Source of the DNA: Clostridium pascui
GTDB lineage: Bacteria; Bacillota; Clostridia; Clostridiales; Clostridiaceae
DNA length: 64,000 nt
Assembly: GCF_016908015.1 (NCBI RefSeq)
Contig: NZ_JAFBDB010000005.1
Coordinates: 124,001-188,000 of the forward strand
Reading direction: 5' to 3'
The notes beneath the pieces were generated by a model, which had not been told where the DNA came from, did not search any database, and worked only from the letters and a program-made list of their open reading frames with translations. Positions within the stretch are counted from its first letter, which is position 1. Every line of letters begins with the position of its first letter. Position numbers and translations under genes: made by a program. This document shows, one piece after another, positions 1-9,171 of the stretch.

Positions 1-1456
1 TTTTTTTTACATGAATTTTAACCGTCCCTTTTTTGTCTCCCTCTAGAATTCCATGCTTTACTGAATTTTCAACTATAGGTTGTATTATTAAACTTGGTAT
101 TTTTATATTTATATCTTCATCTATATCATAAACTACATTTAACTTATCTCCAAATCTGGCCTTTTCCACTTCTATGTAAGCTTTTACTTGTTCTAACTCT
201 TTATAAATATCTACTAAATTATCTCCTATCTCTAAATTATATCTTAAATAAGTAGATAAATTAATAATAAGTTCCCTTGCTTTATCCGGATTTATACGTA
301 CAAATGAAATAATGGTATTTAAAGCATTAAATAAAAAATGAGGATTTATTTGAGTTTGCAGTGCTTTTATTTCAGCCTTAGTTGCCATTTCCTTAAGCTT
401 CCCAAGCTTACTTATTTCAAGCTGTGTAGATATAATTTGCGAAAGTCCTATAGCCAAATTTATATTTCTAAAGGATATAGCATCTTCCTTACCATAATAT
501 ATTTTTAATGTACCTATTATTTCATCTCCATCCTTTAATGGTGCTATAATGGCTGATTTTAATGGACACGTACCGCATGAACAATCTATTTGCTCTGCAT
601 TCGTTAAAATTAATATTTCACCCTTTTCAATTACTTTTTCTGTGGCACCAGTTAAAATATCATTCCCCTTAATATGATGATCCTCACCCATACCAACATG
701 AGCTAGAACGTATCTTTTATCGGTTATAGCTACTGCATCTGCATCAATGGACTCCCTTATAATTTCACAAATATTTTCGAAAGAATTATTATGGATTTCT
801 CTAAAGTATGGCAATGTTTTGTTAGCTATTTCTAGAGCTATTTTGGCTTGCTTTGCTGCAATTTGCTCTTTCTCTTCAAAAATATTTTGTATTAATAAAA
901 TTAATATTGATATGCCTACAGCATTTGTAAATACCATGGGAATATATATATTTTTAACTATATTTAAAGCTGTAGAGAATGGCTTCGACATAATAAGAAT
1001 CAATATCATCTCTAAGCTTTGCATTAGAGCACCTCCAATAAGCCCATAAATCCACTTGTTCCTATTGTTTGAGTACTTATAAAAAATACTAGTTACAATT
1101 CCTGAAATGATCGTTGCAATGGCACATGGAATAGCTGTGATAGCTCCAATATTTATTACTAATCTATGCAAACCTGCAATAACTCCAGATGTAATTCCTA
1201 CAAAAGGTCCACAAAGTAGTCCTCCAGCTATAACTCCAATAATTCTTGTATTTGCTATGGCACCATTTATATCTGTTCCTATGTAAGTTCCTAGTATGCC
1301 AAAACCACCAAATATTATAGAAAGAATAATTAAATCCTTCTTTTTAAATTTATCTTTTTGGATTATATTTTTGAAACTATTAGACCTTGATACTATAAAT
1401 CCTACTAAAATCACATAACCCATATTATTTGTAAGATTTTTTATTAATTCTACCAT
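1..1456 (-). CDS. LytS-type sensor histidine kinase, C-terminus cut by window edge
   Basis: Membrane sensor kinase of the LytS/YehU class, which phosphorylates a LytTR-family response regulator and often senses cell-wall or carboxylate signals. The ATG at 1456 follows AGGAGGTGTAAGTA. Roughly the first 185 residues are strongly hydrophobic, matching the 5TM-5TMR_LYT sensor. A GAF-like domain lies at about 215-330 and includes the cysteine cluster CSCGTC. The phosphoacceptor motif NPHFLFNALN follows, with His near residue 371. The first ATPase motif (QPIVENSVKHG) is visible just before the sequence leaves the window. The ATP-lid portion and any partner regulator lie outside. The frame is open throughout, so this is a truncation by the window and not a pseudogene. 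Family assignment is firm; the signal is unknown. Confidence 0.9.
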   Translation of the reverse strand, partial: MVELIKNLTNNMGYVILVGFIVSRSNSFKNIIQKDKFKKKDLIILSIIFGGFGILGTYIGTDINGAIANTRIIGVIAGGLLCGPFVGITSGVIAGLHRLVINIGAITAIPCAIATIISGIVTSIFYKYSNNRNKWIYGLIGGALMQSLEMILILIMSKPFSTALNIVKNIYIPMVFTNAVGISILILLIQNIFEEKEQIAAKQAKIALEIANKTLPYFREIHNNSFENICEIIRESIDADAVAITDKRYVLAHVGMGEDHHIKGNDILTGATEKVIEKGEILILTNAEQIDCSCGTCPLKSAIIAPLKDGDEIIGTLKIYYGKEDAISFRNINLAIGLSQIISTQLEISKLGKLKEMATKAEIKALQTQINPHFLFNALNTIISFVRINPDKARELIINLSTYLRYNLEIGDNLVDIYKELEQVKAYIEVEKARFGDKLNVVYDIDEDINIKIPSLIIQPIVENSVKHGILEGDKKGTVKIHVKK

Positions 1457-1592
1457 TACTTACACCTCCTATGTTTAGGATAAAAACATATTTGCCATAT
1501 TATCTTTTTGTATACACTAACATTTAGCTTATAATATATACAATTATAACATAGTAATTTAGATTTTATTTTAGAGAAATTTTGTAAGGCTA

Positions 1593-1621
1593 TTGCATAA
1601 TTATAAACACAATGCTATACT
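1593..1621 (+). promoter_or_regulatory. Sigma-A-type promoter for the M20 amidohydrolase
   Basis: TTGCAT at 1593-1598 and TATACT at 1616-1621 are separated by 17 bases, about 95 bases ahead of the start codon at 1716. Read from sequence only. Confidence 0.5.
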
Positions 1622-1715
1622 AACATCAATTTAAAATACAGTTAAGCATTACTGAACCATACCATAGAAGTGCTGTAATTAAAGGACTTATCATTTTAAA
1701 AGGAGATGTATTAAA

Positions 1716-2840
1716 ATGAATGTAAGAGATATTATTTCAAATAAACTTCCTGAAATTAAGATTTTGAGAAAAAAATTGCATAAAAATGCAGAACTTGCTC
1801 ATAAGGAATTTAAAACCCAAAAAATAATAATGGAAACACTTGAAGATTTAAATATAAAATCGGATTCTTGTGCTGGTACAGGCGTTGTAGGAGTATTAAA
1901 TGCTGATGCGACTTGCATAGGTGTTCGAGCTGACATAGATGCGCTTCCTATAAATGGAGTATTTCACGGTTGTGGACATGACTATCACACAGCTATAGCT
2001 TTAGGAACTGCAATGGTACTAAAAGAGATGGGATTTGGTAAATGTGTTAAGTTCTTATTTCAGCCTGCTGAAGAATTAGATGGAGGAGCATATCCTATGA
2101 TTCAAGAAGGCGCTTTAAAAAATCCTGAAGTTAAATGTATGATAGGGTTTCATGTTTGGCCTAATTTAGAAGTAGGAAAAATAGAAGCTCCTGATGGCCC
2201 TTCTATGGCTTCTGTAGATGACTTTTCTATAAGTTTCAAGGGTGTTGGTGGTCATGCTGCTATGCCTCATTTGTGTAAAAATCCTCTTTATCCTGCTATA
2301 GATTTTATACAAAGTATGAATAACAAAACTAAAATAGAAGTAAGCCCCTTGAATCCTCATGTATTAACTTTTTCATCAATTAACACAAATAACACTGCAT
2401 CTAATGTAATACCTGAAGAAACAGAAATACTTGGAACTTTAAGAACTTTTGACACAGGTCTTGTTGAGAAAATAAAAAAGGACCTCTATGAAACCTGTGC
2501 TCTTTCAGCTGAAAAATACGATTGTGAATATGAATTAAATTTTCATGTTGCATATCCTCCTTTAACTAATGATAAGGATTTATGTAACAAATTTTATAAA
2601 TCTGCTGTGAATACTTTAGGTGAAGAAAATGTACTAACTGCTGAAAAAACATTTGGTGCAGAGGATTTTGCTTTCTTTGCTCAAAAAGTACCCTCAGTAC
2701 ATTTTAGAGTAGGCATAAGTGATGATACTCAAGGATTACATCCCCTTCACTCTCCAGTGTTTGATGCAAATGATGATGCTATTTTTTACGCTATTTATAC
2801 TATAGTAAACTTTATATTAGAAATTAACGACGAAATATAG
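1716..2840 (+). CDS. M20-family amidohydrolase (IAA-amino acid hydrolase/hippurate hydrolase type)
   Basis: Cytosolic zinc/manganese amidohydrolase of the M20D group, which removes acyl groups from N-acyl amino acids or cleaves short peptides. The metal site is visible as HGCGHD around residues 84-89, with a conserved Asp in RADIDALP (about 71-78) and the catalytic Glu pair in PAEE near residue 118. A dimerisation-domain GGHAA motif and a C-terminal FGAEDF motif that supplies the last metal ligand are also present. At 374 residues it is slightly shorter than typical members (about 385-395), mainly in the N-terminal metal region. The start follows AGGAGATGTATTAAA. It is monocistronic, divergent from the LytS gene, and followed by intergenic repeats. 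The substrate cannot be told. A second M20 protein lies at 14766-15929. Confidence 0.88.
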   Translation: MNVRDIISNKLPEIKILRKKLHKNAELAHKEFKTQKIIMETLEDLNIKSDSCAGTGVVGVLNADATCIGVRADIDALPINGVFHGCGHDYHTAIALGTAMVLKEMGFGKCVKFLFQPAEELDGGAYPMIQEGALKNPEVKCMIGFHVWPNLEVGKIEAPDGPSMASVDDFSISFKGVGGHAAMPHLCKNPLYPAIDFIQSMNNKTKIEVSPLNPHVLTFSSINTNNTASNVIPEETEILGTLRTFDTGLVEKIKKDLYETCALSAEKYDCEYELNFHVAYPPLTNDKDLCNKFYKSAVNTLGEENVLTAEKTFGAEDFAFFAQKVPSVHFRVGISDDTQGLHPLHSPVFDANDDAIFYAIYTIVNFILEINDEI

Positions 2841-2847
2841 AAATATT

Positions 2848-2935
2848 GCGACGTTTTTTAATGCTCTGGGTCGTATTGAATTTTCATCTAGGAAGACGTT
2901 CATTTCGCTAAAAACGGCTAATATTTATAAAATAT
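2848..2935. repeat. Partial copy of the intergenic palindromic repeat family
   Basis: This stretch matches the left half of the copy at 35846-36078. Shared blocks are the terminal TTTTTAATG and an internal TCTAGGAAG.CGTTCATTTC followed by CTAAAAACGGCTAATATTT. The right arm is missing. The following bases (about 2935-3060) resemble the sequence to the right of the 35.8-36.1 kb copy (around 36100-36160), so the unit seems to have a flanking module too. Confidence 0.6.
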
Positions 2936-3084
2936 TTTAGGAATAAGCACATAAAAATCTTTTAGGGCGATAGCCTGAGGAATTACAAGAACTTATACAA
3001 ACTAAATGAGAAAATCTAATTTACAAGTTAAAGATATGATAATATAATGAAGGATTACTCATAAAAAATAGAATGATTAATATT

Positions 3085-3418
3085 TTACGACCTATCGGTC
3101 TTCGGGCTTATCAGCCCTTTGATAAGTGTCAATTTAAAGGAATTTCGTCAAAACGAAATTCCTTCCTTTAGCAGTGTGGATGAAGACATTTTTAATGCTA
3201 AATTTAGTATGGGTTCTGCATTGTAGAAAGCATTGAACAAGCAATTAGAAGCTCTTTATCTCTCAATTTAAATCACCGTAAAGAACTTTCTACTGTCTGA
3301 GCGGCAGCGAGTTTAGAAAGTTTAGGCGATTTAGATTGAGAGATATTAAAGCTTCTTTGCGTAGTGAGCGCTTTCTTAAATGCAGAACCCATACGGAAGA
3401 TTTAACATTAAAAATGTC
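3085..3418. repeat. Composite intergenic repeat: about 100-bp module plus long palindrome
   Basis: Left module (about 3085-3184) carries CGGTCTTCGGG and a hairpin AAGGAATTTCGTC/AACGAAATTCCTT. Right part (3185-3418) is bounded by inverted ends GACATTTTTAATG and CATTAAAAATGTC and is self-complementary (GTATGGGTTCTGCATT against AATGCAGAACCCATAC). The copy at 43695-43885 has the same two parts in opposite orientation. It lies between the convergent ends of the M20 gene and the ABC exporter, so it could serve as a two-way terminator. Confidence 0.8.
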
Positions 3419-3432
3419 GCAATTTCATTTAT

Positions 3433-5169
3433 TTATGAAACTTGATCAAACTGCATATTGTAAAGATTCATATATTCACCTTTTTTATTCATAAGTTCAT
3501 CATGATTTCCTCTTTCTTTTACTCCTTCATCAGTAAGAACAATTATCTCATCTGCGTTCCTTATAGTACTTAATCTATGAGCAATTACAATAGTTGTACG
3601 ATTCTTAGAAAGAAGTTCTAATGACTTTTGTATTAATCTCTCACTCTCATTGTCAAGAGCAGATGTAGCTTCGTCCAATATTAATATCTGAGGATTCTTT
3701 AAAAAAACTCTGGCTATTGATATTCTCTGCTTTTGTCCACCAGATAGCTTGACTCCTCTCTCTCCTACATAAGTATCATATCCTTCTTCAAGTCCCATTA
3801 TAAACTCATGTGCATTTGCCATTTTAGCTGCTTCAATTATCTGTTCATCAGTAGCATTCGTATTGCCATACGCAATGTTTTCCTTAATTGTTCCTGCAAA
3901 CATATATACATCTTGTTGAACAATACCTATATTACTTCTAAGAGATTTTATCTTAATATCTTTAATATCAATACCATCTATTTTTACTGCTCCTTCATCT
4001 ACTTCATAAAATCTTGGTATTATACTGCAGAAAGTAGTTTTACCACTTCCCGAAGGACCTACAATGGCAACTGTTTTTCCTGCTTCCATAGATATATTAA
4101 TATTTTTGAGAACTGAATTTCTGTTATCGTAGCTAAAGGATACATTTTCAAGAATAATTTCTCCTTTTGGATTCTCTAACTCTATAGCATCTTTTTTATC
4201 TATGATATCTGGATGTGTATTAATAACTTCTAAGAATCTTTCAAAGCCAGTTATTCCCTTCTGATACTGTTCTGTAAAGTTTACAAGCTTGTCTATAGGA
4301 TTAAGGAAAATGTTTATATATAGAATATAAACCATAAGGTCTTTAGCTTGAAAGCTTCCATTACTTATAAATATACCTCCAAAAATCACTACTGAAAGAT
4401 ATAATATCCCTTGGAAAAATCCATTCATACTAAAGAATTTTCCCATAATAGTATAACTATTCTCTTTTGTTTGTAAAAAAGCATCATTTCCTATTTCAAA
4501 TTTCTTATTTTCTATTTCTTCATTTGAGAAGGACTTTACAACCCTTATACCTGAAAGGCTGTCCTGAATTTGAGCATTTACATTTGCTATTTTTTCTCTA
4601 TTACTCTTAAATACTGCTCTCATTTTTTTATTGTAAAAAAGTGAAGAATATATCATAAAGAGAGTTATAAATAATAATATAATTGTTATCCTTGCATCAA
4701 TACTCATGAGTATCATAAAAGAACCCACAATTTTAAGCAAAGATATGAATAAATCCTCAGGCCCATGATGAGCAAGCTCTGATATATCAAATAAATCTGT
4801 AACTATTCTAGACATAAGTTTTCCTGTATTTGTGTTATCATAATAAGAGAATGATAGTCTTTGTAAGTGATTAAATATATCACTTCTCATATCAGCCTCC
4901 ATTCTTGCACCCATAATATGTCCCCAAGAAGTTATATAGTATTGACAAAAATATCTCACTATATACATCAGGAGTAAGCCTGTACCGATTAAAGTTACAT
5001 ACTTTAATATCTCACTTCTTTCTTTTATATACACGTTATTTAGCATGAAGCTCACGATAATAGGGAACATTAAATCTATAAGTGATAACGTAAACGCACA
5101 AAGCATATCCATATAAAACATTTTTTTATATGGCTTATAGTAACTTATAAATTTTTTTAAAGTTTTCAT
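3433..5169 (-). CDS. ABC exporter half-transporter (MdlB/BmrA type)
   Basis: Membrane-fused ATP-binding exporter expected to act as a dimer pumping drugs, lipids or peptides. Residues 1 to about 305 form the six-helix ABC transmembrane domain. The nucleotide-binding domain follows, with Walker A GPSGSGKTT, a Q-loop (IGIVQQD), signature LSGGQKQR, Walker B ILILDEAT and the H-loop AHRLST. Length 578 is normal for the family. Start: ATG 5169 after AAAGGAGATTATAATTA. No peptidase C39 domain and no adjacent toxin or peptide gene is seen, so a general multidrug or lipid exporter is likelier than a bacteriocin exporter. It stands alone between repeats and a long spacer. The exported substrate is unknown. 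Confidence 0.9.
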   Translation of the reverse strand: MKTLKKFISYYKPYKKMFYMDMLCAFTLSLIDLMFPIIVSFMLNNVYIKERSEILKYVTLIGTGLLLMYIVRYFCQYYITSWGHIMGARMEADMRSDIFNHLQRLSFSYYDNTNTGKLMSRIVTDLFDISELAHHGPEDLFISLLKIVGSFMILMSIDARITIILLFITLFMIYSSLFYNKKMRAVFKSNREKIANVNAQIQDSLSGIRVVKSFSNEEIENKKFEIGNDAFLQTKENSYTIMGKFFSMNGFFQGILYLSVVIFGGIFISNGSFQAKDLMVYILYINIFLNPIDKLVNFTEQYQKGITGFERFLEVINTHPDIIDKKDAIELENPKGEIILENVSFSYDNRNSVLKNINISMEAGKTVAIVGPSGSGKTTFCSIIPRFYEVDEGAVKIDGIDIKDIKIKSLRSNIGIVQQDVYMFAGTIKENIAYGNTNATDEQIIEAAKMANAHEFIMGLEEGYDTYVGERGVKLSGGQKQRISIARVFLKNPQILILDEATSALDNESERLIQKSLELLSKNRTTIVIAHRLSTIRNADEIIVLTDEGVKERGNHDELMNKKGEYMNLYNMQFDQVS

Positions 5170-5560
5170 TAATTATAATCTCCTTTCTTTACCTATAGTT
5201 TTATTCAAACATTACCATTGCTAAGGTTTATATAAAGAGTTTCTCTTATAATCAAACTCTACATGAACCTAATAATCAATTGATATACAAACTAAGATAA
5301 CATTTTATCTGGTATTTATCAATATAAATATTATATATATTCTTCTATCTATAATTAAATTTTTTAATATTTAATACAAATAAATTTGTAGAATATTTAC
5401 AAGCTTATATTCAGTATATTACTTTATATTAAAGGTAAAAATATAATTAGCCTATCTTTGCATGATTTATAAATATCTTTGATTTTGTTATAAATCAGCA
5501 CATCTCAAATTTATTGAGATGTTTCCTTGTATAGCTTATAAAATCTTTGATGGAGAAAGG
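5170..5560. other. Non-coding spacer with one hairpin
   Basis: AT-rich spacer between the ABC exporter and the small gene. The only clear structure is a perfect hairpin ACATCTCAA/TTGAGATGT at 5500-5522, followed by TTTCC; it could be a weak terminator or an operator. No further frame with a ribosome site is seen. Confidence 0.4.
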
Positions 5561-5599
5561 ATGGTGAATCCTGATTATTTCAGGAGATACTATGGATAA
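5561..5599 (+). CDS. Possible 12-codon leader peptide overlapping the next small gene
   Basis: ATG at 5561 is preceded by GGAGAAAGG and reads MVNPDYFRRYYG then stop. Its last codons overlap the start codon of the 56-codon frame at 5592, and the downstream ribosome site (CAGGAGATACT) lies inside it. This geometry suggests translational coupling, but such a short frame could be chance. Confidence 0.25.
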   Translation: MVNPDYFRRYYG

Positions 5600-5762
5600 T
5601 AATAAAAGCCATTTAAAAACCGATGTTAAAACCAATGCAGAACTTAGAAAAATGTATCCACGAGATGGAGCTAAAATTGGTATAGAAAATGGAGAAAAAA
5701 TTGGAGCTCATTCTATTGGTAAAAAATACACAAAACGCTCTAAACTTTCTCATAATAATTAA
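5592..5762 (+). CDS. Small basic hypothetical protein, 56 residues
   Basis: Short open frame with a good ribosome site (AGGAGATACT before ATG 5592), a double stop TAATAA, and an immediate strong hairpin downstream. The product is hydrophilic and lysine-rich, without signal peptide, membrane segment or cysteine motifs. It contains an internal near-repeat, GAKIGIENG then GEKIGAHSIG, which hints at a tiny beta-type repeat. I do not recognise the family. Being bounded by its own start signals and terminator makes it credible as a real gene, and it is too short for most automatic callers. Convergent with the radical SAM gene. Confidence 0.5.
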   Translation: MDNNKSHLKTDVKTNAELRKMYPRDGAKIGIENGEKIGAHSIGKKYTKRSKLSHNN

Positions 5763-5763
5763 T

Positions 5764-5801
5764 AAAATGGGTGGTGGAGATTGGGCTCCACTGCCCATTT
5801 T
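5764..5801. terminator. Bidirectional terminator
   Basis: AAAATGGG at 5764-5771 pairs with CCCATTTT ending at 5801, with GTGGTGGAG/CTCCACTG-type inner pairing. It separates the small gene from the convergent AmrS gene; U-rich runs occur on both sides. Confidence 0.75.
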
Positions 5802-5805
5802 GTAT

Positions 5806-6777
5806 TTATTTTATATTGAAATCACAATTTCTACATTTTCCATTAGATCTCAAGTCTTTAATTTCATATCCTTCTCTTTTAATTACTAGCTCATTACACT
5901 TAGGACAATAAGTATTATTATTTATACCATGCACATTTCCAATATACACATAATTTAAATATTTATCTCCTATTTCTTTTGCCTTTAAAACTCTTTCAAC
6001 AGGAGTTGGCTCTTCTTTAAATTGATATGAAGGAAAATATCTAGAAAAATGTACTGGAATATTTTTATCAACAGATGCTATCCATTTACATAGCTCTTCA
6101 ACTTCTTCTTCCGAATCATTATATCCATTTACAAGCAGTGTAGTTATTTCTACATGAGTTTTTTCACTGCAAAGCTTTATATTTTCTAGTACCTCTCTGA
6201 TATCTCCCTTGCAAACATCCTTATAATACTCATCCTTAAATGCTTTAAGATCTATATTCATCGCAGATATATAAGGCAATAATTCCTTTAATGCTTCTTT
6301 GCTAATGTATCCATTACTTACAAGTACTATATCTATATTTTTATCTACAGCTTTCCTACTTACATCCCATATATACTCATACCATATTGAAGGTTCATTA
6401 TAAGTAAAAGCGATTCCCACGTTGTTTTTCTGCTCAAGAGCTAAATTTATCAACTCTTCAGGATCTAGGTATCTAGTATCTACGTTATGTTGAGAAATAC
6501 TATAGTTTTGACAAAATCCACATTTAAAATTACACCCGAAACTTCCTACAGAAAGTATATAACTTCCTGGTTTATAGTGATATAACGGCTTCTTTTCTAT
6601 AGGATCTAGAGAAATGGAACTTATTTCTCCATAATTTGAATTGTATAGCTTTCCCTCATGAACCTTTCTAGGTCCACATAGTCCTCTCCCTCCATCTTCT
6701 ATATGACAGTTATGAGGACACAAATTGCATACAACATAATCATTTATCTTTTCATAAAACATAGCTTCCTTAAGCAC
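5806..6777 (-). CDS. amrS: AmmeMemoRadiSam system radical SAM enzyme
   Basis: Radical SAM protein of the AmmeMemoRadiSam type, a three-domain system conserved in bacteria and archaea whose reaction is not settled. The 4Fe-4S cluster motif CNFKCGFC gives Cys82, Cys86 and Cys89. An N-terminal cysteine-rich segment (CNLCPHNC then GLCGPR) and a C-terminal CPKC...CRNC pair are typical of this pyruvate-formate-lyase-activase-like subfamily. Length 323 is normal. The start is probably GTG 6777 after GGGGGCAGAAAAC; an in-frame ATG six codons in, preceded by AAGGAAGCT, is an alternative. It lies 28 bases behind the Memo-AMMECR1 fusion and is surely cotranscribed with it. Confidence 0.9.
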   Translation of the reverse strand: MLKEAMFYEKINDYVVCNLCPHNCHIEDGGRGLCGPRKVHEGKLYNSNYGEISSISLDPIEKKPLYHYKPGSYILSVGSFGCNFKCGFCQNYSISQHNVDTRYLDPEELINLALEQKNNVGIAFTYNEPSIWYEYIWDVSRKAVDKNIDIVLVSNGYISKEALKELLPYISAMNIDLKAFKDEYYKDVCKGDIREVLENIKLCSEKTHVEITTLLVNGYNDSEEEVEELCKWIASVDKNIPVHFSRYFPSYQFKEEPTPVERVLKAKEIGDKYLNYVYIGNVHGINNNTYCPKCNELVIKREGYEIKDLRSNGKCRNCDFNIK

Positions 6778-6805
6778 GTTTTCTGCCCCCTTTACCTTTG
6801 AAAAA

Positions 6806-8209
6806 TTACCTATACCTTAATACTTCAAATCTTTGTAGGGAGTATTGTTCCCCAGAATTTATGCCCGCTTTTCTGAGTACCACATCTAATTGCTCTTCCA
6901 CAGTATCTATTCCTTCAAGGTCTGGAAGTAATAAAGCTCCCTTATAGCCGCTGGTTACTATTACCCCATACTTCTTAGGATCTAAGTCTTCTCTCTTAGT
7001 ATCCTCCGCAGGCATAAGCACATCAACAGAATATATAATTTCATCTAGTTCCTTCTCCTCTACAGGCGCAAATCTTGGATCTCCTACCGCTGCCTCCACT
7101 GCATTTTTTATTATCTCTTCTGCTACATTATTTGTTGTAGGGGCTGTTGTACCAATACATCCCCTAAGATCTCCATTTTTCTTTAGAGAAACAAATACTC
7201 CTCTTTTTTCTTTTAACATTTCCTCAGGTAAATCTTCAGCTATCTCAATATATTTCTTATTTCTTATATATCCTTCAATACTTTTTCTGGCAAGTTTTAC
7301 ATATTCGCTTTCTCTATCCCTTATTTTCTTTAATTTTTCTTCTTTTTTTGTTTCTAGTTCCTTTAAGATATCAGTTTCTTCATCTCCTACTGTTTCCATT
7401 TTCATTACTCCATATCCTATTCCAAAAGGCCCTTCATAAGAAAGAAGCTTTCCTTGTATTTTTTTATCATACAACGTTCCAAGTAAAATATAAAAGGACC
7501 TAAGTCCGCACTCCCCAGCAACTTCACACATATTGCCATTTAGGTTGAAAATTTCTTTTACATCTCCGCTTTCTAAGAGTGTTGTTATTTTATCATCAAA
7601 TTCTGGTCCTTCCTTTGCATATCCATATGGACTCTCTTCGCTTAATTTATGAGATAAGTCACCTGAAGCTATTAAAACCACATCTATAGAAGAACTCTCT
7701 ACAGTGCTTTTAATTATCTTACCTACTTTATAAAGTTCTTCTGAAGATAATAATCCATATGTTATATGCACTAACTTATAATTCTTATAATTTTTATTTA
7801 TAAAATATAGTGGAACCATAACACCATGGTCTAATTCTAATTCTATATCATATAATCTAGAATTTGTTTCATCTATACCCACAGCCATTATATCCTCATG
7901 AGCTAAATTCTTTAATAGATTATTTGATATTTCTCCATCTATATTTAGTTGAAAGCTTACATTTGGCGCATTAAAATTCCTAAAATCCCCTTCTATCCTC
8001 TCTGAACTCATTATTGCCACAGCATCTCTAAAAAGTGGTCCATGAGGAGTAATTATTATTATAGTTTCAGGCTTTTTTTCTTCTATATCCTTTGAAATTT
8101 CAATGCAAGCATCTATGGTCTTTTGAATCTTTTTTTCTTCCCCTTTTCCTACCTCTGCTACAGCAATAGGTGGATGCGGCATTATATAATGCGATAAAAT
8201 TTTACCCAT
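6806..8209 (-). CDS. MEMO1/AMMECR1 fusion protein of the AmmeMemoRadiSam system
   Basis: Two-domain protein. Residues 1 to about 265 form the MEMO1-like domain, related to class III extradiol ring-cleavage dioxygenases; HYIMPHPP at the N-terminus and HGPLF, DHG and SGDLSH downstream are the expected metal-site histidine regions. A charged linker rich in Lys and Glu (about 268-300) leads to the AMMECR1 domain (about 300-467) with the family hallmark LRGCIGT. With the adjacent radical SAM gene this gives the full AmmeMemoRadiSam set in two genes. Start ATG follows AAGGAGAGAGTATAA. The biochemical role is unresolved in the literature I know; linkage to radical SAM chemistry suggests a modification pathway. 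Confidence 0.9.
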   Translation of the reverse strand: MGKILSHYIMPHPPIAVAEVGKGEEKKIQKTIDACIEISKDIEEKKPETIIIITPHGPLFRDAVAIMSSERIEGDFRNFNAPNVSFQLNIDGEISNNLLKNLAHEDIMAVGIDETNSRLYDIELELDHGVMVPLYFINKNYKNYKLVHITYGLLSSEELYKVGKIIKSTVESSSIDVVLIASGDLSHKLSEESPYGYAKEGPEFDDKITTLLESGDVKEIFNLNGNMCEVAGECGLRSFYILLGTLYDKKIQGKLLSYEGPFGIGYGVMKMETVGDEETDILKELETKKEEKLKKIRDRESEYVKLARKSIEGYIRNKKYIEIAEDLPEEMLKEKRGVFVSLKKNGDLRGCIGTTAPTTNNVAEEIIKNAVEAAVGDPRFAPVEEKELDEIIYSVDVLMPAEDTKREDLDPKKYGVIVTSGYKGALLLPDLEGIDTVEEQLDVVLRKAGINSGEQYSLQRFEVLRYR

Positions 8210-8433
8210 TTATACTCTCTCCTTAATATAAAATTCACTATATAATAATATATTTCTCTAAACCATCCATATTTAAACACTATAATTTAATTCAAAAAAA
8301 TATCTTAGAGAATTACATTGTATTAACAATCATAATTTAACCATTGTTTTTGTAAATCATGAATATTATACATACATAATAAATCTAATAAGACAAATGC
8401 TAACTATGAAGACTTAACTTTTGAGGTGATTAA

Positions 8434-9171
8434 ATGAAAAAATCTTTATTTGTATTTTCTGTCTTAGTGCTAACTTTATTAAGTTTTATAATAAATATCA
8501 TTTATCCTGTTAATGCTCATTCCGCAAAACTAAAATCAAACTCTATGTTTTTATATGATATAAATAATATAACGATAAGTACTACAAAAATAAATTACAA
8601 GGAAGATTATATTGAAGTGGATTTGAATATACCTACATTAAATAATTTAAAGGACAAAAATATTCAAGATAAAATAAATAAATATATATTAAATTCTATT
8701 TATGATCTTAAGAACAAAATAGAAAAACTTGCTAAAACTGATATGGACAACAACATCTTAACTAGCCCCTATAATGTTCAGACAAATTATGACGTTCATT
8801 ATGCTAATGCCTCATTCTTAAGCCTTACTATTATGTATTACGAATATACCGGTGGTGCTCACGGCATTTCATATAAACTACCTTATAATTTGAACTTAAA
8901 GACTGGTGAAAATGTTACTTTAGAAAAATTATTTAAGCCAACCACAAATTACATTGACTTAATTAACAAGGAAATACAGCTTCAAATAGACAAAAAAAAT
9001 TCTGTTCCTGGAGCCATTCCAATAACAGAATTTAAAACTATAAGCAATACTCAACCTTTTTATATTGATGGCAGTAACCTTGTAATTTACTTTCAACCTT
9101 ATGAAATAGGTCCCTATGTACTAGGCATTCAAGAATTTACAATTCCTCTAAGGAAATTACGATATTTTTAA
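8434..9171 (+). CDS. Secreted DUF4163/DUF3298 (PdaC/RsiV-type) domain protein
   Basis: Exported or membrane-anchored protein. Residues 1-29 are a signal peptide or anchor (KK, then a long hydrophobic stretch ending near NAHS). The rest resembles the DUF4163 plus DUF3298 arrangement found at the extracytoplasmic end of RsiV anti-sigma factors and PdaC deacetylases: a YTGGAHG motif near residues 145-151, then LPYNLNLKTGENVTLEKLF and a C-terminal GPYVLGIQEFTIP. No sigma factor or deacetylase domain is adjacent, so it is a stand-alone version. Start ATG follows TGAGGTGATTAA. The last residues (RYF) and the stop codon fall inside the palindromic repeat at 9161, so repeat insertion may have reset the C-terminus. 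Confidence 0.75.
   Translation: MKKSLFVFSVLVLTLLSFIINIIYPVNAHSAKLKSNSMFLYDINNITISTTKINYKEDYIEVDLNIPTLNNLKDKNIQDKINKYILNSIYDLKNKIEKLAKTDMDNNILTSPYNVQTNYDVHYANASFLSLTIMYYEYTGGAHGISYKLPYNLNLKTGENVTLEKLFKPTTNYIDLINKEIQLQIDKKNSVPGAIPITEFKTISNTQPFYIDGSNLVIYFQPYEIGPYVLGIQEFTIPLRKLRYF

Noticed and set aside
2838..3425. Insertion sequence or CRISPR in the repeat-rich spacer
   Set aside because: There is no transposase frame, no target duplication, and no regular repeat-spacer pattern; the sequence is explained by the palindromic repeat family.
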